A stretch of DNA of 64,000 nt from contig JANQQL010000050.1 in NCBI GenBank assembly GCA_028289345.1, forward strand, positions 452,370 through 516,369. The letters are read 5' to 3'. Position 1 is the stretch's first letter. Each line of letters begins with the position of its first letter. Shown in pieces: positions 34,849 through 42,772 of the stretch. A program made the translations under genes and the position numbers. The notes beneath the pieces were generated by a model. That model was not told the DNA's origin, made no database searches, and saw nothing but the letters and a program-made list of their open reading frames with translations. The stretch is from Planctomycetota bacterium. GTDB taxonomy: Bacteria; Planctomycetota; B15-G4; SIAN01.

Positions 34849-36359
34849 AACTTGCCGCCATCCTCTTCAGTCTGTGCCTTGGCGAGGAACAAGGAACACA
34901 ACTCGCTGCCGTGCAGAAGGCGGACTACGAGCGAGAGTTTCGCCAATCGGTGGCCATCGAGGCCCAACAGGCCGTCGACATCGAGCACTCGTTCGGGCTG
35001 CTCCAAGTCGCGGAGAGTCCGGACAACGAAGTGAAGATCGAAGCAAAGATCGTGGTCGACGGAGATCACGCCGAGCCCTTTGGGGAACAAATCGAAATCG
35101 AAATCGATCCCCGGGCTCATCCGCTGCGCATTCGCACTCGTTATCCCGAGAGCGACAACGAAGAGCTTTCCTATCACGTGCGCCTTCGCGTCGAAATTCC
35201 CGGGGCTCGAGACCTGCGCACTTCGCACAGTTTCGGCGACACCCGAATCGCTGGACTCGCCGGAGATCTGCACTGCCGTTCGAGCAATGGCGATCTGCTG
35301 ATCGAGGGCTGGGAGGGTGAGATCGAGGCGCACCAGGCCTTCGGCAACTTGACGGTTCGGGACGCGACAGGCAATGCGGAGCTCACGACCAGCAACGGAA
35401 ATCTCACGCTTCGTGACCATCAAGACGGGGAACTCCGGGTGGTGACCGCGTTTGGCGACTTGTCGGTGGCCGATTGCAAAGGCGGGCTGCGGTTGGAGTG
35501 CTCCAACGGAGATGTCGAAGTCCGCGAGGTAGAGGGCACGGTGGAGTCCCAGGTCGGATTCGCAGACCAAAAGTACCGAGATCTCGGCGGCTCCCTAGTG
35601 GTCTCCAGCGCCAACTCGGAGATTCAAGTCGAGACCGTCGTCGGCGCCGTGGAGATCGAGAACAGCTTCGGCAAGGTGTCCTTGCGCGACGTTGGTGGCG
35701 AGGCAGTGGTTCGAAATCAGAATGGCGACTTGTCGGCTCGGGAGGTCAAAGACGACGCCGACCTGGAAGTGGCGTTCGGCAACTTGGACCTGCTGCATTG
35801 TGGCGGCAAGGCCCGAGTTCGTGCCCAGAACGGCGTTGCAAAGATCCGGGACGTCGCAGGCGTGTTGGATCTGAGTGCGAGCTTCAACAACGTGGACATC
35901 GAACAGGTGGAAGGGGACTGCATCATCCTGGGAGAGAACACGCCGATCGAACTCCGCGACGTGCGTGGGAATCTGAAGATCCAGAACAGCTTCGGCCCCG
36001 TGGAAGTGCGAGACGTCCGCGGCAGCTGTGTCATTGACAACGGCAATGCGAACATTCAGGCGCGCGGGCTGGCCTATTCCCGTCAATCGGGTGCCAACCG
36101 AATTGACCTAAGGACCTCTTTTGGCGTCATCGATGTGGCGCTGCCTGAGCCTCCGTCCTGCGAATTGGAAGCCGAGGCGAGTTTCGGAACGATCGAGACG
36201 GACTATGACTTGCCGGGGATTCAGAAGTCGGTCAACAAGCAGTCCTGTCGATGCAAGCTCGGCAACGGGGAGGCGGAGGTCACGTTGCGGGTCAAGAGCG
36301 GCTCGGTCTTCATTCGCCGTGACGCACAGTTCGTTCACCGGAGCGGCAAGGTGAACTGA
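34845..36359 (+). CDS. DUF4097-like secreted/surface beta-repeat protein
   Basis: 504 residues, with a short hydrophobic N-terminus that may be a weak signal peptide. From about residue 50 the chain is a long series of roughly 20-residue beta-strand turns in which S/AFG and SNG motifs alternate (HSFGDTRIAGL, SSNGDLLIEG, QAFGNLTVRD, TSNGNLTLRD, TAFGDLSVAD, CSNGDVEVRE and on). This is the right-handed beta-helix layout of DUF4097/putative adhesin proteins, often linked to ECF and anti-sigma genes. ATGA overlap with the preceding gene and a GGGAG site 7 bases upstream support the start. Ligand unknown. Confidence 0.82.
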   Translation: MKLAAILFSLCLGEEQGTQLAAVQKADYEREFRQSVAIEAQQAVDIEHSFGLLQVAESPDNEVKIEAKIVVDGDHAEPFGEQIEIEIDPRAHPLRIRTRYPESDNEELSYHVRLRVEIPGARDLRTSHSFGDTRIAGLAGDLHCRSSNGDLLIEGWEGEIEAHQAFGNLTVRDATGNAELTTSNGNLTLRDHQDGELRVVTAFGDLSVADCKGGLRLECSNGDVEVREVEGTVESQVGFADQKYRDLGGSLVVSSANSEIQVETVVGAVEIENSFGKVSLRDVGGEAVVRNQNGDLSAREVKDDADLEVAFGNLDLLHCGGKARVRAQNGVAKIRDVAGVLDLSASFNNVDIEQVEGDCIILGENTPIELRDVRGNLKIQNSFGPVEVRDVRGSCVIDNGNANIQARGLAYSRQSGANRIDLRTSFGVIDVALPEPPSCELEAEASFGTIETDYDLPGIQKSVNKQSCRCKLGNGEAEVTLRVKSGSVFIRRDAQFVHRSGKVN

Positions 36360-36379
36360 GCGCTCGCAGAGCGAAGCGC
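36360..36379. terminator. Hairpin directly after the DUF4097-like gene
   Basis: Immediately after the stop, GCGCTCGC pairs with GCG(A)AGCGC around an AGA loop, an 8-bp stem with one bulge. No T-run follows, so if it terminates it is not a canonical intrinsic terminator. It may serve both convergent genes. Confidence 0.35.
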
Positions 36380-36522
36380 CGGAGGGGACCGGGGGACTCT
36401 CAGAAGAGCTTGCCCCAGCGCACGACGGACTGGTGGCGAAAGCCGGAAGGACGACGACCCATCGCCGGAGGGCTGCAGGTGCCCGAATCCGGCCCCCGCC
36501 GCGCGGGCGTTTCCCGATTCCC

Positions 36523-37470
36523 CTAGCCGTTTGCGCGTTGGCGCTTCCAAGCCAACCGGGCGCAACCGAGGATGCCCGCGTCGTCGCCGAGCTGGGCGCG
36601 TCGCAGGACCATACGCTGGCCAGGAGCCGGCAATGCTCGACGCTGAAACTCTCGAGTCATGGCTGGTTCGAACAGGGGCCAGGCGGAAGAGAGCCCTCCC
36701 CCAATGATCGCCCCTTCCGGATTCAGAGCGTTGGCGAGTGTGGCGCAAGCAATGCCAAGGCGTTCGCCGAGTTGTTCGAACAAGCGGAGGGCAGTTTGGT
36801 CACCTTCGTTCGCGCAAACCGCGACGCTTTCGCCGGTGATCGAAGAGAGTTGAGCCAATGCCGATTGAGGATGTTCGAGCGCCGCTTGCTTCGCGTCACG
36901 GATCAAGGCGGTGGCAGAACAAAGCGCTTCCAAGGATCCCGGGTTGTCGAACACCAGGCTCGGTCCACCAGGGTCGATGACCATGTGACCAAGATGTCCC
37001 GCGGTGTCGTCGATTCCTCGGTAGAGCTCGTCGTTCAGAAGGATCCCGCCGCCGACGCCAGTTCCCAAGGTGAGGATGAACAGGGAGTTCATTCCCTGGC
37101 CCGCGCCGCGCCAGTGCTCACCCACGCAGGCGCTGGTCGCGTCGTTTTCGAGAAACGTGGGAATCCGTTGGGACTGCTCCACCAACTTGGCCAAAGGAAC
37201 GTTGTTCCAGCCCAGGTGGGGGGTCCTGTGGATGACCCCGATGCGCGAATCCAGAGGGCCCGGACACCCGATTCCGATGCAGGTCACCTGGCTTCGGTGA
37301 ACCTTCGCTTGTTCCGTGACCTGATCCGCCAGCGAGCCCATCTGATCCACGGTTTCTTCCGGCTTGGGCCGGGTTCCTGTGGCTTGGCGAGCGCGAGCCA
37401 GGATCGTGCCGTCCTCCTCAAGGAGTGCACACCGCAGGTTGGTGCCGCCGAGATCGTAGGCCAGGATCAA
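36523..37470 (-). CDS. ROK-family sugar kinase (glucokinase-like) lacking the zinc motif
   Basis: 315 residues. The N-terminal phosphate loop AYDLGGTNLRCAL, IGCPGPLDSRIGVI, ENDATSACVGEHWRGAG and TLGTGVGGGI place it in the ROK family, and the GHLGH region holds the catalytic/sugar-binding histidine area. The CxCGxxGC zinc-binding signature that defines most ROK kinases is absent: the aligned stretch reads PGGPSLVFDNPGSLEA. The start is a TTG at 37470 that overlaps the upstream stop (TTGA) with AAGGA 6 bases before it, so translation is coupled to the BRCT-MerR-TPR gene. Substrate is probably glucose or a related hexose, but this is inference. Confidence 0.88.
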   Translation of the reverse strand: MILAYDLGGTNLRCALLEEDGTILARARQATGTRPKPEETVDQMGSLADQVTEQAKVHRSQVTCIGIGCPGPLDSRIGVIHRTPHLGWNNVPLAKLVEQSQRIPTFLENDATSACVGEHWRGAGQGMNSLFILTLGTGVGGGILLNDELYRGIDDTAGHLGHMVIDPGGPSLVFDNPGSLEALCSATALIRDAKQAALEHPQSALAQLSSITGESVAVCANEGDQTALRLFEQLGERLGIACATLANALNPEGAIIGGGLSSAWPLFEPAMTREFQRRALPAPGQRMVLRRAQLGDDAGILGCARLAWKRQRANG

Positions 37471-38663
37471 TCGGAGTCCTTTGGAGCGGACTCGAGCCGC
37501 TCGCGCACTTGTCGTGCCCAAGAACTGTGCGGGTCGAGTTTCAGGTAGCGACGCCAGTGGTCTCGCGCTTCCGCGCGACGATTCAGATGCTCCAGAGTCT
37601 CCGCCAGGTTGAAGTGCGCGTCCGCATAGTTTGGCTCCACCCGGAGAGCGTTTTGATAGGCAAGCAGGGCGTGCTCGTGACGATTGGTTTCGGCAAACAC
37701 GTTGCCGAGGTTGTTCCACGCCTCCACGTATTCCGGGTCCTGTTCCACGGCCTGCATGAAACGCTGAGAGGCGGCATCTTTGCGTCCCAAGCGGTACAGC
37801 ACGTTGCCCAAGTTGAAACAGATCTCGGGCTCGGCTTGGCCGGCGAGGAGCGCTTGGTGATAGGCTTCCGCAGCATCTTCCAGACGGTCTTCTTCTTCGT
37901 GCCGAATCGCTTCTTCGAACCAGTCGCGACTGATTCGATGGAGGTGCGGAGTCGGAGGAGGATCCCCTTCCTCGTCTTCGGGTTCCGGCTCGGCCGGCGG
38001 CCCGAAGTCAAGTTGTAGCTGACCACTGGGCTCGGCGAGTTGGCCGTTTTGCAATCGCACCAGCAGGCGTCCGCCGCGCTCCAGAATGCCGAGCTGGTTG
38101 AGAGACGTCTCTGCATCCGGAATCCAATGTCCCAATTGCTGCAGGCTCTTGCGAATGCGCTCGGAGGTCACTCCCCGTCGCGACAGTTCGATGAGCACCT
38201 TGGCGCTGGCCACCTGTTCGAAGTTGAAGTAGCACAGTCGATGCACGGTCTTGGCGGGTTTGATCAGTCCCAGCCGGACCCACGAGCGGAGGAGTGCCAC
38301 TGGGGTCTGCAAGATTCGGCTCAGTTGCTCGGTGGTGTACAGCCGGCGGATTCCGTCCTGGCGCTCGCCCAGGCCCAGGTGACCGAGGAACTCGTCCTCG
38401 GGAATGATCTGGACATCCAGGCCTTTCTCGCGAAGTGACTGCGCCTTCAGCATGTGCTGGGTCAGACGTCCGTCGCGCTGGAGAGGCCAGCCTTGTTGAC
38501 CGATCACCAGGTAGTCGGTGGTGCGAATGGGGGTCGGGTGATACTCGCCGCCGACTTTGCGAATCCAGTCCACCGCTTCGTTGCGGGTCATGGAAGCCAG
38601 ACGACCAGTGATGGCGATCTGCTTTCCTTCGAGCGCACCTTGCGCGACGGGTTCCGCGGCCAT
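37467..38663 (-). CDS. BRCT-MerR-TPR multidomain protein
   Basis: 398 residues with an unusual domain order. Residues about 8-95 form a BRCT fold (LEGKQIAITGRLASMTRNEA, IRKVGGEYHPTPIRTTDYLVIG). Residues about 100-175 form a MerR-type helix-turn-helix (LYTTEQLSRILQTPVALLRSWVRLGLIKP, LIELSRRGVTSERIRKSL). After an acidic Pro-rich linker come three TPRs (about 280-395, EICFNLGNVLYRLGRKDAASQRF, AWNNLGNVFAETNRHEHALLAYQNAL). ATG 38663 is chosen because the BRCT domain starts right after it, although no ribosome site is seen. It lies downstream of the stand-alone ligase gene on the same strand and is coupled to the ROK kinase gene. BRCT suggests contact with DNA-repair partners, and MerR suggests DNA binding. 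Confidence 0.85.
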   Translation of the reverse strand: MAAEPVAQGALEGKQIAITGRLASMTRNEAVDWIRKVGGEYHPTPIRTTDYLVIGQQGWPLQRDGRLTQHMLKAQSLREKGLDVQIIPEDEFLGHLGLGERQDGIRRLYTTEQLSRILQTPVALLRSWVRLGLIKPAKTVHRLCYFNFEQVASAKVLIELSRRGVTSERIRKSLQQLGHWIPDAETSLNQLGILERGGRLLVRLQNGQLAEPSGQLQLDFGPPAEPEPEDEEGDPPPTPHLHRISRDWFEEAIRHEEEDRLEDAAEAYHQALLAGQAEPEICFNLGNVLYRLGRKDAASQRFMQAVEQDPEYVEAWNNLGNVFAETNRHEHALLAYQNALRVEPNYADAHFNLAETLEHLNRRAEARDHWRRYLKLDPHSSWARQVRERLESAPKDSD

Positions 38664-38874
38664 GACTCGACTCAATCCATGGACGACGCGGGACGAACCG
38701 GCGCCGTCAAGACTCTCCTCTGTGTCCGCGTAGCTTACGGCTGGCCCGGTTCTTTGCTCAATGAAGATCCTGGGAGGGGATCGGGGCTTCCCCGGCTTCG
38801 GTTCGAGGCCGGGCCGCCGCCTGTTCCTGATTCGTTCTCCTCCCGTCGAGATCCCCCTTGCGGGTGCTCCGAAG

Positions 38875-39798
38875 TCATTCGGTGACCAGCTTGCGAAACA
38901 CCGGGGCGCGCAGCATCCCGGTCTCGGTGTACTCCAAGTAGCTGACCACGCAGTAGATGCCCGGCTCGACCCAAACCCCCTCCTGATCGCAGGGCACCAG
39001 CGGAGTGGACCGAACGTTTTCGCGAAGGAGCCGATTGAGCTGTTCCCGGATCGGCGCTGGAAAACCGCCTCCCACTCGTCCGACATAGCGAAGCTCGCCC
39101 TCTTCGGTATTGGTGGCGAGGTGCAGGCTTTTGAAATCCTTCGGACCGTCTTCCAAGAAGCCCAGGACCAAGCAGTGGGCGTGATCCCCTTTCTTGATCT
39201 TGGTCCAGGCGTCGGTGCGCTGGCCGGACAAGTACGGACTGCCAAGGCGTTTGGCGACCACGCCTTCGAGACCTCGTTGTTGGGCCTCGGCGAAGAAGGC
39301 CTTGCCGGCGCCTTCCACTCCTTGGGAGAACACCAAGCGCGGGTGGTCGGCCGCTTCGATCACGCTCGACAGGAGCTCGCGACGCTGTTCCAGGGGTAGC
39401 GCCATGCATGATTGGTAGTTCGCGTACATGAGGTCGAAGGCGATGAAGCTGGCTGGTCGGTCCACCGACGGGCGACGCAGTTTTCCGGATCCTGCCGCGT
39501 GCTCTCGCGAGAGCAGTTCTTGGAAGCTCGGCCGGTCGTCTTTGAAGATCACCAGCTCCCCGTCCAAGGCCAACCCCCGGGGAAGCCCCTCGAGGAACTC
39601 CAATTCCGGATAGCGGCCGCGCATTTCGTGGCGGTTGCGACTCAGTAGCCGGAACCCGTTGCCGTCGATCAAGGCTTGCGCGCGGAACCCATCCCATTTG
39701 ATCTCGAAAAAGTGTTCTTCGGAATCAAACGGGGAGACCCGCTTGGCCAGCATCGGCGGAATGAACTCCGGCAGCTCTCGCGGGCTTGATTCGGCCAT
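38875..39798 (-). CDS. ligC: Stand-alone ATP-dependent DNA ligase (LigC/LigD-ligase type)
   Basis: 307 residues with a complete nucleotidyltransferase core plus OB fold. Motif I EIKWDGFR gives the adenylated Lys34. Also present are LDGELV (motif III), AFDLMY, GLEGVVAKR (motif IV) and AWTKIKKGDH (motif V). The C-terminal OB domain (VGRVGGGFPAPIRE, VWVEPGIYCVVSYLEYTETGMLRAPVFR) is of the type found in NHEJ ligases. It lies 76 bases-plus-repeat downstream of ku and probably supplies the ligase activity lacking in the LigD protein at 31195. Start ATG 39798 with AGGA upstream. Confidence 0.93.
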   Translation of the reverse strand: MAESSPRELPEFIPPMLAKRVSPFDSEEHFFEIKWDGFRAQALIDGNGFRLLSRNRHEMRGRYPELEFLEGLPRGLALDGELVIFKDDRPSFQELLSREHAAGSGKLRRPSVDRPASFIAFDLMYANYQSCMALPLEQRRELLSSVIEAADHPRLVFSQGVEGAGKAFFAEAQQRGLEGVVAKRLGSPYLSGQRTDAWTKIKKGDHAHCLVLGFLEDGPKDFKSLHLATNTEEGELRYVGRVGGGFPAPIREQLNRLLRENVRSTPLVPCDQEGVWVEPGIYCVVSYLEYTETGMLRAPVFRKLVTE

Positions 39799-39837
39799 TC
39801 ATGGAGTCCTGCAAGGCGGAGGGTTCGCCGACCGTTG

Positions 39838-39986
39838 TAAGGGTCTTTCGGCGCCCGATCGGATCTTCTCACCTCGTCTTCGTCCTCGAGTCCTCGACGA
39901 GTTCACCGGTTCGCCTGCGGTTCGACTCCTCGGCGGAGACGAAAACCTCTCCATCGACCACCCGAGGCCTTCTTGGAACGGCGTGC
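39838..39986 (-). repeat. Dispersed intergenic repeat, copy A (between ku and the ligase gene)
   Basis: Read on the minus strand, it begins with GCTAGC overlapping the ku stop codon and fills the space up to the ligase gene. It aligns over its whole length with the copies at 33246 (plus) and 47684 (minus). The most conserved stretch is the block around CTCGTCGAGGACTCGAGGACGAAGA, followed by GATCCGATCGGGCGCC. Confidence 0.65.
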
Positions 39987-40879
39987 TAGCCGCTCTTGCG
40001 TTTGCGCGAGGCGGCCTTCTTCTTCGCACTGGGAGCCATTTTGGTTTTGGACTTGCTCTTCGTGTTGCTCCCGGAAGCGGCTTTCTTCTTGGGAGCGTCC
40101 TGAAGCTTGGCGACGCTTTCTTTCAGCGCCTCCATCAGATTGATGATCTTGGGCTCCTCCACATCGGGAACTTCCACGATCTCCTTGCCGTCCACCTTGG
40201 CCTGAATGACCTCGGTGAGCTTGTCGACGTAGGAATCTCGGTAGTTCTCGAAGTCGAAGTCCTTCAGCATCGAGGCCTGGATCAGCGTCTTGGTCAGTTG
40301 GAACTCTTCCTTGGTGGACTTGACCTCGGTGAGTTCGTCGTCGAACGTTTCCGGACGCTTCAGGCGGTCATCGTGATAGAGAATGGTCATGGCGATCATT
40401 TGCTCGAGCGGGCGCAGCATCACCAATTGCTCTTTGCCGGCCAGGACGATCTCGGCAATGGCGCAGAGTTCGCCTTCTTCCATGCCGCGATGCAACAGGG
40501 CGTAGGGCTTTTGACCGATGGGACCGTCGGGGAGGAGGTAGTAGGTCCGGCCGGCGTGGTACATCGGGTCCAGGGCGTCCCATTCGACGAAGCCATGGAC
40601 GTTCACCGCCTTGTCGCTCTTGGGGCGCAGCTTCTCCAGCTCCGAGGGGTCCACCACCACGTATTGACCCTTGGCGTACTCGTAGCCACTGACGATGTCT
40701 TCGTTGGTGACCTCGCCGTGAGTGGGGCAGGACTTCTTGTACTTGATGCGGCTGTGACAATCCTTGTGCAGCTGGTTCAGGCGGATCTCGGAACCCGTGG
40801 CGGAGGCGGTGTAGGCCTTGACCGGCACTGACACCAGGCTCAGCCGGATGAATCCTTTCCAGCTCGAACGCGGAGGCAT
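39986..40879 (-). CDS. ku: Ku protein, NHEJ end-binding
   Basis: 297 residues. Core Ku fold: WKGFIRLSLVSVPVKAY at the start, then LNQLHKDCHSRIKYKKSCPTHGEV, KGQYVVVDPSELEKLRP, YYLLPDG, YALLHRGM and KEQLVMLRP. It forms the homodimeric ring that threads on broken DNA ends and recruits LigD. The C-terminal tail from about 262 is highly Lys/Ser-rich (KKKAASGSNTKSKSK and AKKKAASRKRK), as in Ku proteins with extended basic tails that aid DNA binding and bridging. Start ATG 40879 with GGGAG 7 bases upstream. It heads a minus-strand group with the stand-alone ligase and BRCT-MerR-TPR genes. Confidence 0.96.
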   Translation of the reverse strand: MPPRSSWKGFIRLSLVSVPVKAYTASATGSEIRLNQLHKDCHSRIKYKKSCPTHGEVTNEDIVSGYEYAKGQYVVVDPSELEKLRPKSDKAVNVHGFVEWDALDPMYHAGRTYYLLPDGPIGQKPYALLHRGMEEGELCAIAEIVLAGKEQLVMLRPLEQMIAMTILYHDDRLKRPETFDDELTEVKSTKEEFQLTKTLIQASMLKDFDFENYRDSYVDKLTEVIQAKVDGKEIVEVPDVEEPKIINLMEALKESVAKLQDAPKKKAASGSNTKSKSKTKMAPSAKKKAASRKRKSG

Positions 40880-40966
40880 GGAGGCGCTCCCTGCTCTGAC
40901 CGTCGAGAAGAACAGCCCGTTCCCCTCAGTGGTCGAAGGTTTTCAACAGCGCGGGCGGAACCAGAA

Positions 40967-40997
40967 CTTATACCCCGGGGCCGCCCGGGCATTTCAA
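40967..40997 (-). promoter_or_regulatory. Candidate promoter of ku
   Basis: On the minus strand TTGAAA (40997-40992) and TATAAG (40972-40967) are separated by 19 bases, somewhat longer than the ideal 17. The spacer is CCCGGG-CGGC-CCCGGG, two identical palindromes that could bind a regulator. The leader to the ku ATG would be about 80 bases. The rest of the 349-base spacer (40880-41228) shows no gene. Confidence 0.4.
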
Positions 40998-41228
40998 CCC
41001 CTCATCGTCGCGGTTCCCACGAGAGCTGGAGTTCCTCCCCAGGGGCGCCCCGGGGAATCACCCACCCCCGGCGATTTCTTGGGAGCTGCTCGAATGGGGC
41101 GTGCTGGAGCGCTGAGATTTGTTGGAAATCCACTGCTTGTCCATTGCTTACGCCCTTTGAGGAAGGCGCCAGACCCTGTGCTGGGGAGGTCTGCACCCAG
41201 GCTCGTTCAAGGACGGATCAGGAGCACT

Positions 41229-41831
41229 TCAAGATCTCCGGAACCAAACGTAGGAGCGCTTGGGGATCCACTTCCCGGCTTCATCGACGTCGAAGGAGTC
41301 AGTGGTTTGCTCGTCCCCGCTCAGGAGGGAGCGGTGCCCGAGACTCGACGCCTCACCGGTGGTGCCGTTGTGAAACTTCTGAAGTGTTTCCAGGGACCCG
41401 TCCGGTTTGCGTTCGTGAGAGCCCGTCCCAAAGGTCCCGTCCACTCCGTATTGGACCGCGATCAGCTTTTGTTCCCCGGGATGCCAGTATTCACGAAACT
41501 CCCAGAAGTCGCCGACTTCCTTGTCCTCCCGGATGCCGTAAAGGCGTCCGACCAAACTTCGCTGGCCGACTCCCCAGCGCCACTGCATGCCGTATTCGTC
41601 CAAACCTTGGTCGAGATTTCGATACTTGGCGTTGCTGGTGACCCACGTGCCAACCATCTCTTCCCAGTGCTCGGTGACCCAGTCCGGTGCTCCCGCCCAG
41701 ACGGTGGGCGGGGAAATCGAGTTGCTCCCCGCCGAGGAAGGCGCGGTCGACATCACCGCGAGCATGCCGAAGGAAAGCAAGAACCGGGGGATCGAGGCTC
41801 CGGGACGGTTGCCACCAAAACGATGAGACAC
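41229..41831 (-). CDS. Small secreted protein, DUF1579/lipocalin-like candidate
   Basis: 200 residues: signal peptide about 15-35 (PRFLLSFGMLAVMSTAPSSAG), then a beta-rich body (HWEEMVGTWVTSNAKYRN, WRWGVGQRSLVGRLYGI, DFWEFREYWHPGEQKLIAVQYGVDGTFGTGSHE) with the strand-turn pattern of small beta-barrel proteins. Family not certain. The start is GTG 41831 with AGGAG 7 bases upstream. It stands alone, upstream of ku on the same strand but 349 bases away. Confidence 0.72.
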   Translation of the reverse strand: MSHRFGGNRPGASIPRFLLSFGMLAVMSTAPSSAGSNSISPPTVWAGAPDWVTEHWEEMVGTWVTSNAKYRNLDQGLDEYGMQWRWGVGQRSLVGRLYGIREDKEVGDFWEFREYWHPGEQKLIAVQYGVDGTFGTGSHERKPDGSLETLQKFHNGTTGEASSLGHRSLLSGDEQTTDSFDVDEAGKWIPKRSYVWFRRS

Positions 41832-42205
41832 GGTCGAACTCCTGTTTCTCGAAGACGAAGCCGTGGAGATCGGTCGTCCTCACCCAGATCGGGCGGTCTG
41901 TCCTCGGAGGCATGCGACTCGGCTCACTGGTCCGAGCCACGAACGATGAAAGAACGACTGCGAGGCACGCATTCCCTGGTTCGCCTTGCCGAAGGTGCTC
42001 CCTCCTCCGCGGGGTGTCGAATACGCTTGCGGGGATCACCGCCCTCAGACTCCGGAAGAACGAGTCGATCGAGTTCCTCCCCACGACGAACTTTGCGAAT
42101 CGTCCGGCTCCGGAGGCCAGTTTCCTGCAAGCACAAGCGAGATCGTCGCCGGATCGTTACACCGGGTGTCTCTCGAGGCGAAATCCTCGGAGCGAAAGGA
42201 GAGTC
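41832..42205. other. Divergent intergenic region
   Basis: 374 bases between the GTG-started secreted-protein gene (minus) and the 74-residue gene (plus). Open frames here read as Arg/Ser/Pro-rich shadow sequence. No strong hairpin, promoter or repeat was seen. Confidence 0.5.
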
Positions 42206-42430
42206 ATGAGTCGGCGGTTGTTGCTTGATGACCAGGGGCCCTATCTCTTGGTGGCTTTGGACAAACTGGGCCAGGTGCGCGAGTGCTTACGGGCCGCGGG
42301 AATCTCGTTCCAAGAAGATCCGGACGCCAGTGCGACCTGCGCCGGCCCGGTGATTGGGGTGTTCCGCTTTCCGCGGGCAGGCGACCGAGAGGAGCTCGAG
42401 CGCGCGCTCGAGGAAGCTGGCTTGGACTGA
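42206..42430 (+). CDS. Small protein of unknown function (74 aa)
   Basis: Not recognised. The 74-residue product reads MSRRLLLDDQGPYLLVALDK, then a predicted alpha-beta fold with an acidic C-terminal helix (DREELERALEEAG). ATG 42206 is preceded by AAGGAG at 4 bases. The regular periodicity and the good ribosome site argue that it is real; the longer open frame upstream has no protein-like content. It lies ahead of purF but 342 bases apart. Confidence 0.6.
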   Translation: MSRRLLLDDQGPYLLVALDKLGQVRECLRAAGISFQEDPDASATCAGPVIGVFRFPRAGDREELERALEEAGLD

Positions 42431-42772
42431 TTCCACCTCGGTGTCAGGTTCTCGAGGGGCGTTTTGCGGTCCTCGCGAGTGGACTTCTTGGGGGAGATCG
42501 GTGCGCGTTGAGAAGTCCACACCACCGGTTGCCGTTTCGTCCGACCATCCCATGGCCGCATCGACTTGCGGCCGCTTCCCTGGGGGCGAACACCGGCTTG
42601 CGGTCCGTCCCGATCTTGATTTCCACGACCGTGGGACGGTGACCGGGAAGCATTTGAATTTGGCTTGATCGACCCCCGCCAAACGGCAGCCGCCAAGCTA
42701 AGATTCGTGGGTCGGAATGGTGAATTTCGGGCTCGAGATTCCGGCCTTCTCCAACCCCAAGGGCGTCTCCCC
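42431..42772. other. purF upstream region with a 10-bp inverted repeat
   Basis: 342 bases without a gene. GTGGACTTCT (42479-42488) and AGAAGTCCAC (42511-42520) form a perfect inverted repeat with a 22-base spacer, the same arm length and spacing as the unrelated repeat at 23540-23581. It could be an operator or a leader hairpin for purF. No purine-riboswitch core was recognised. Confidence 0.45.
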
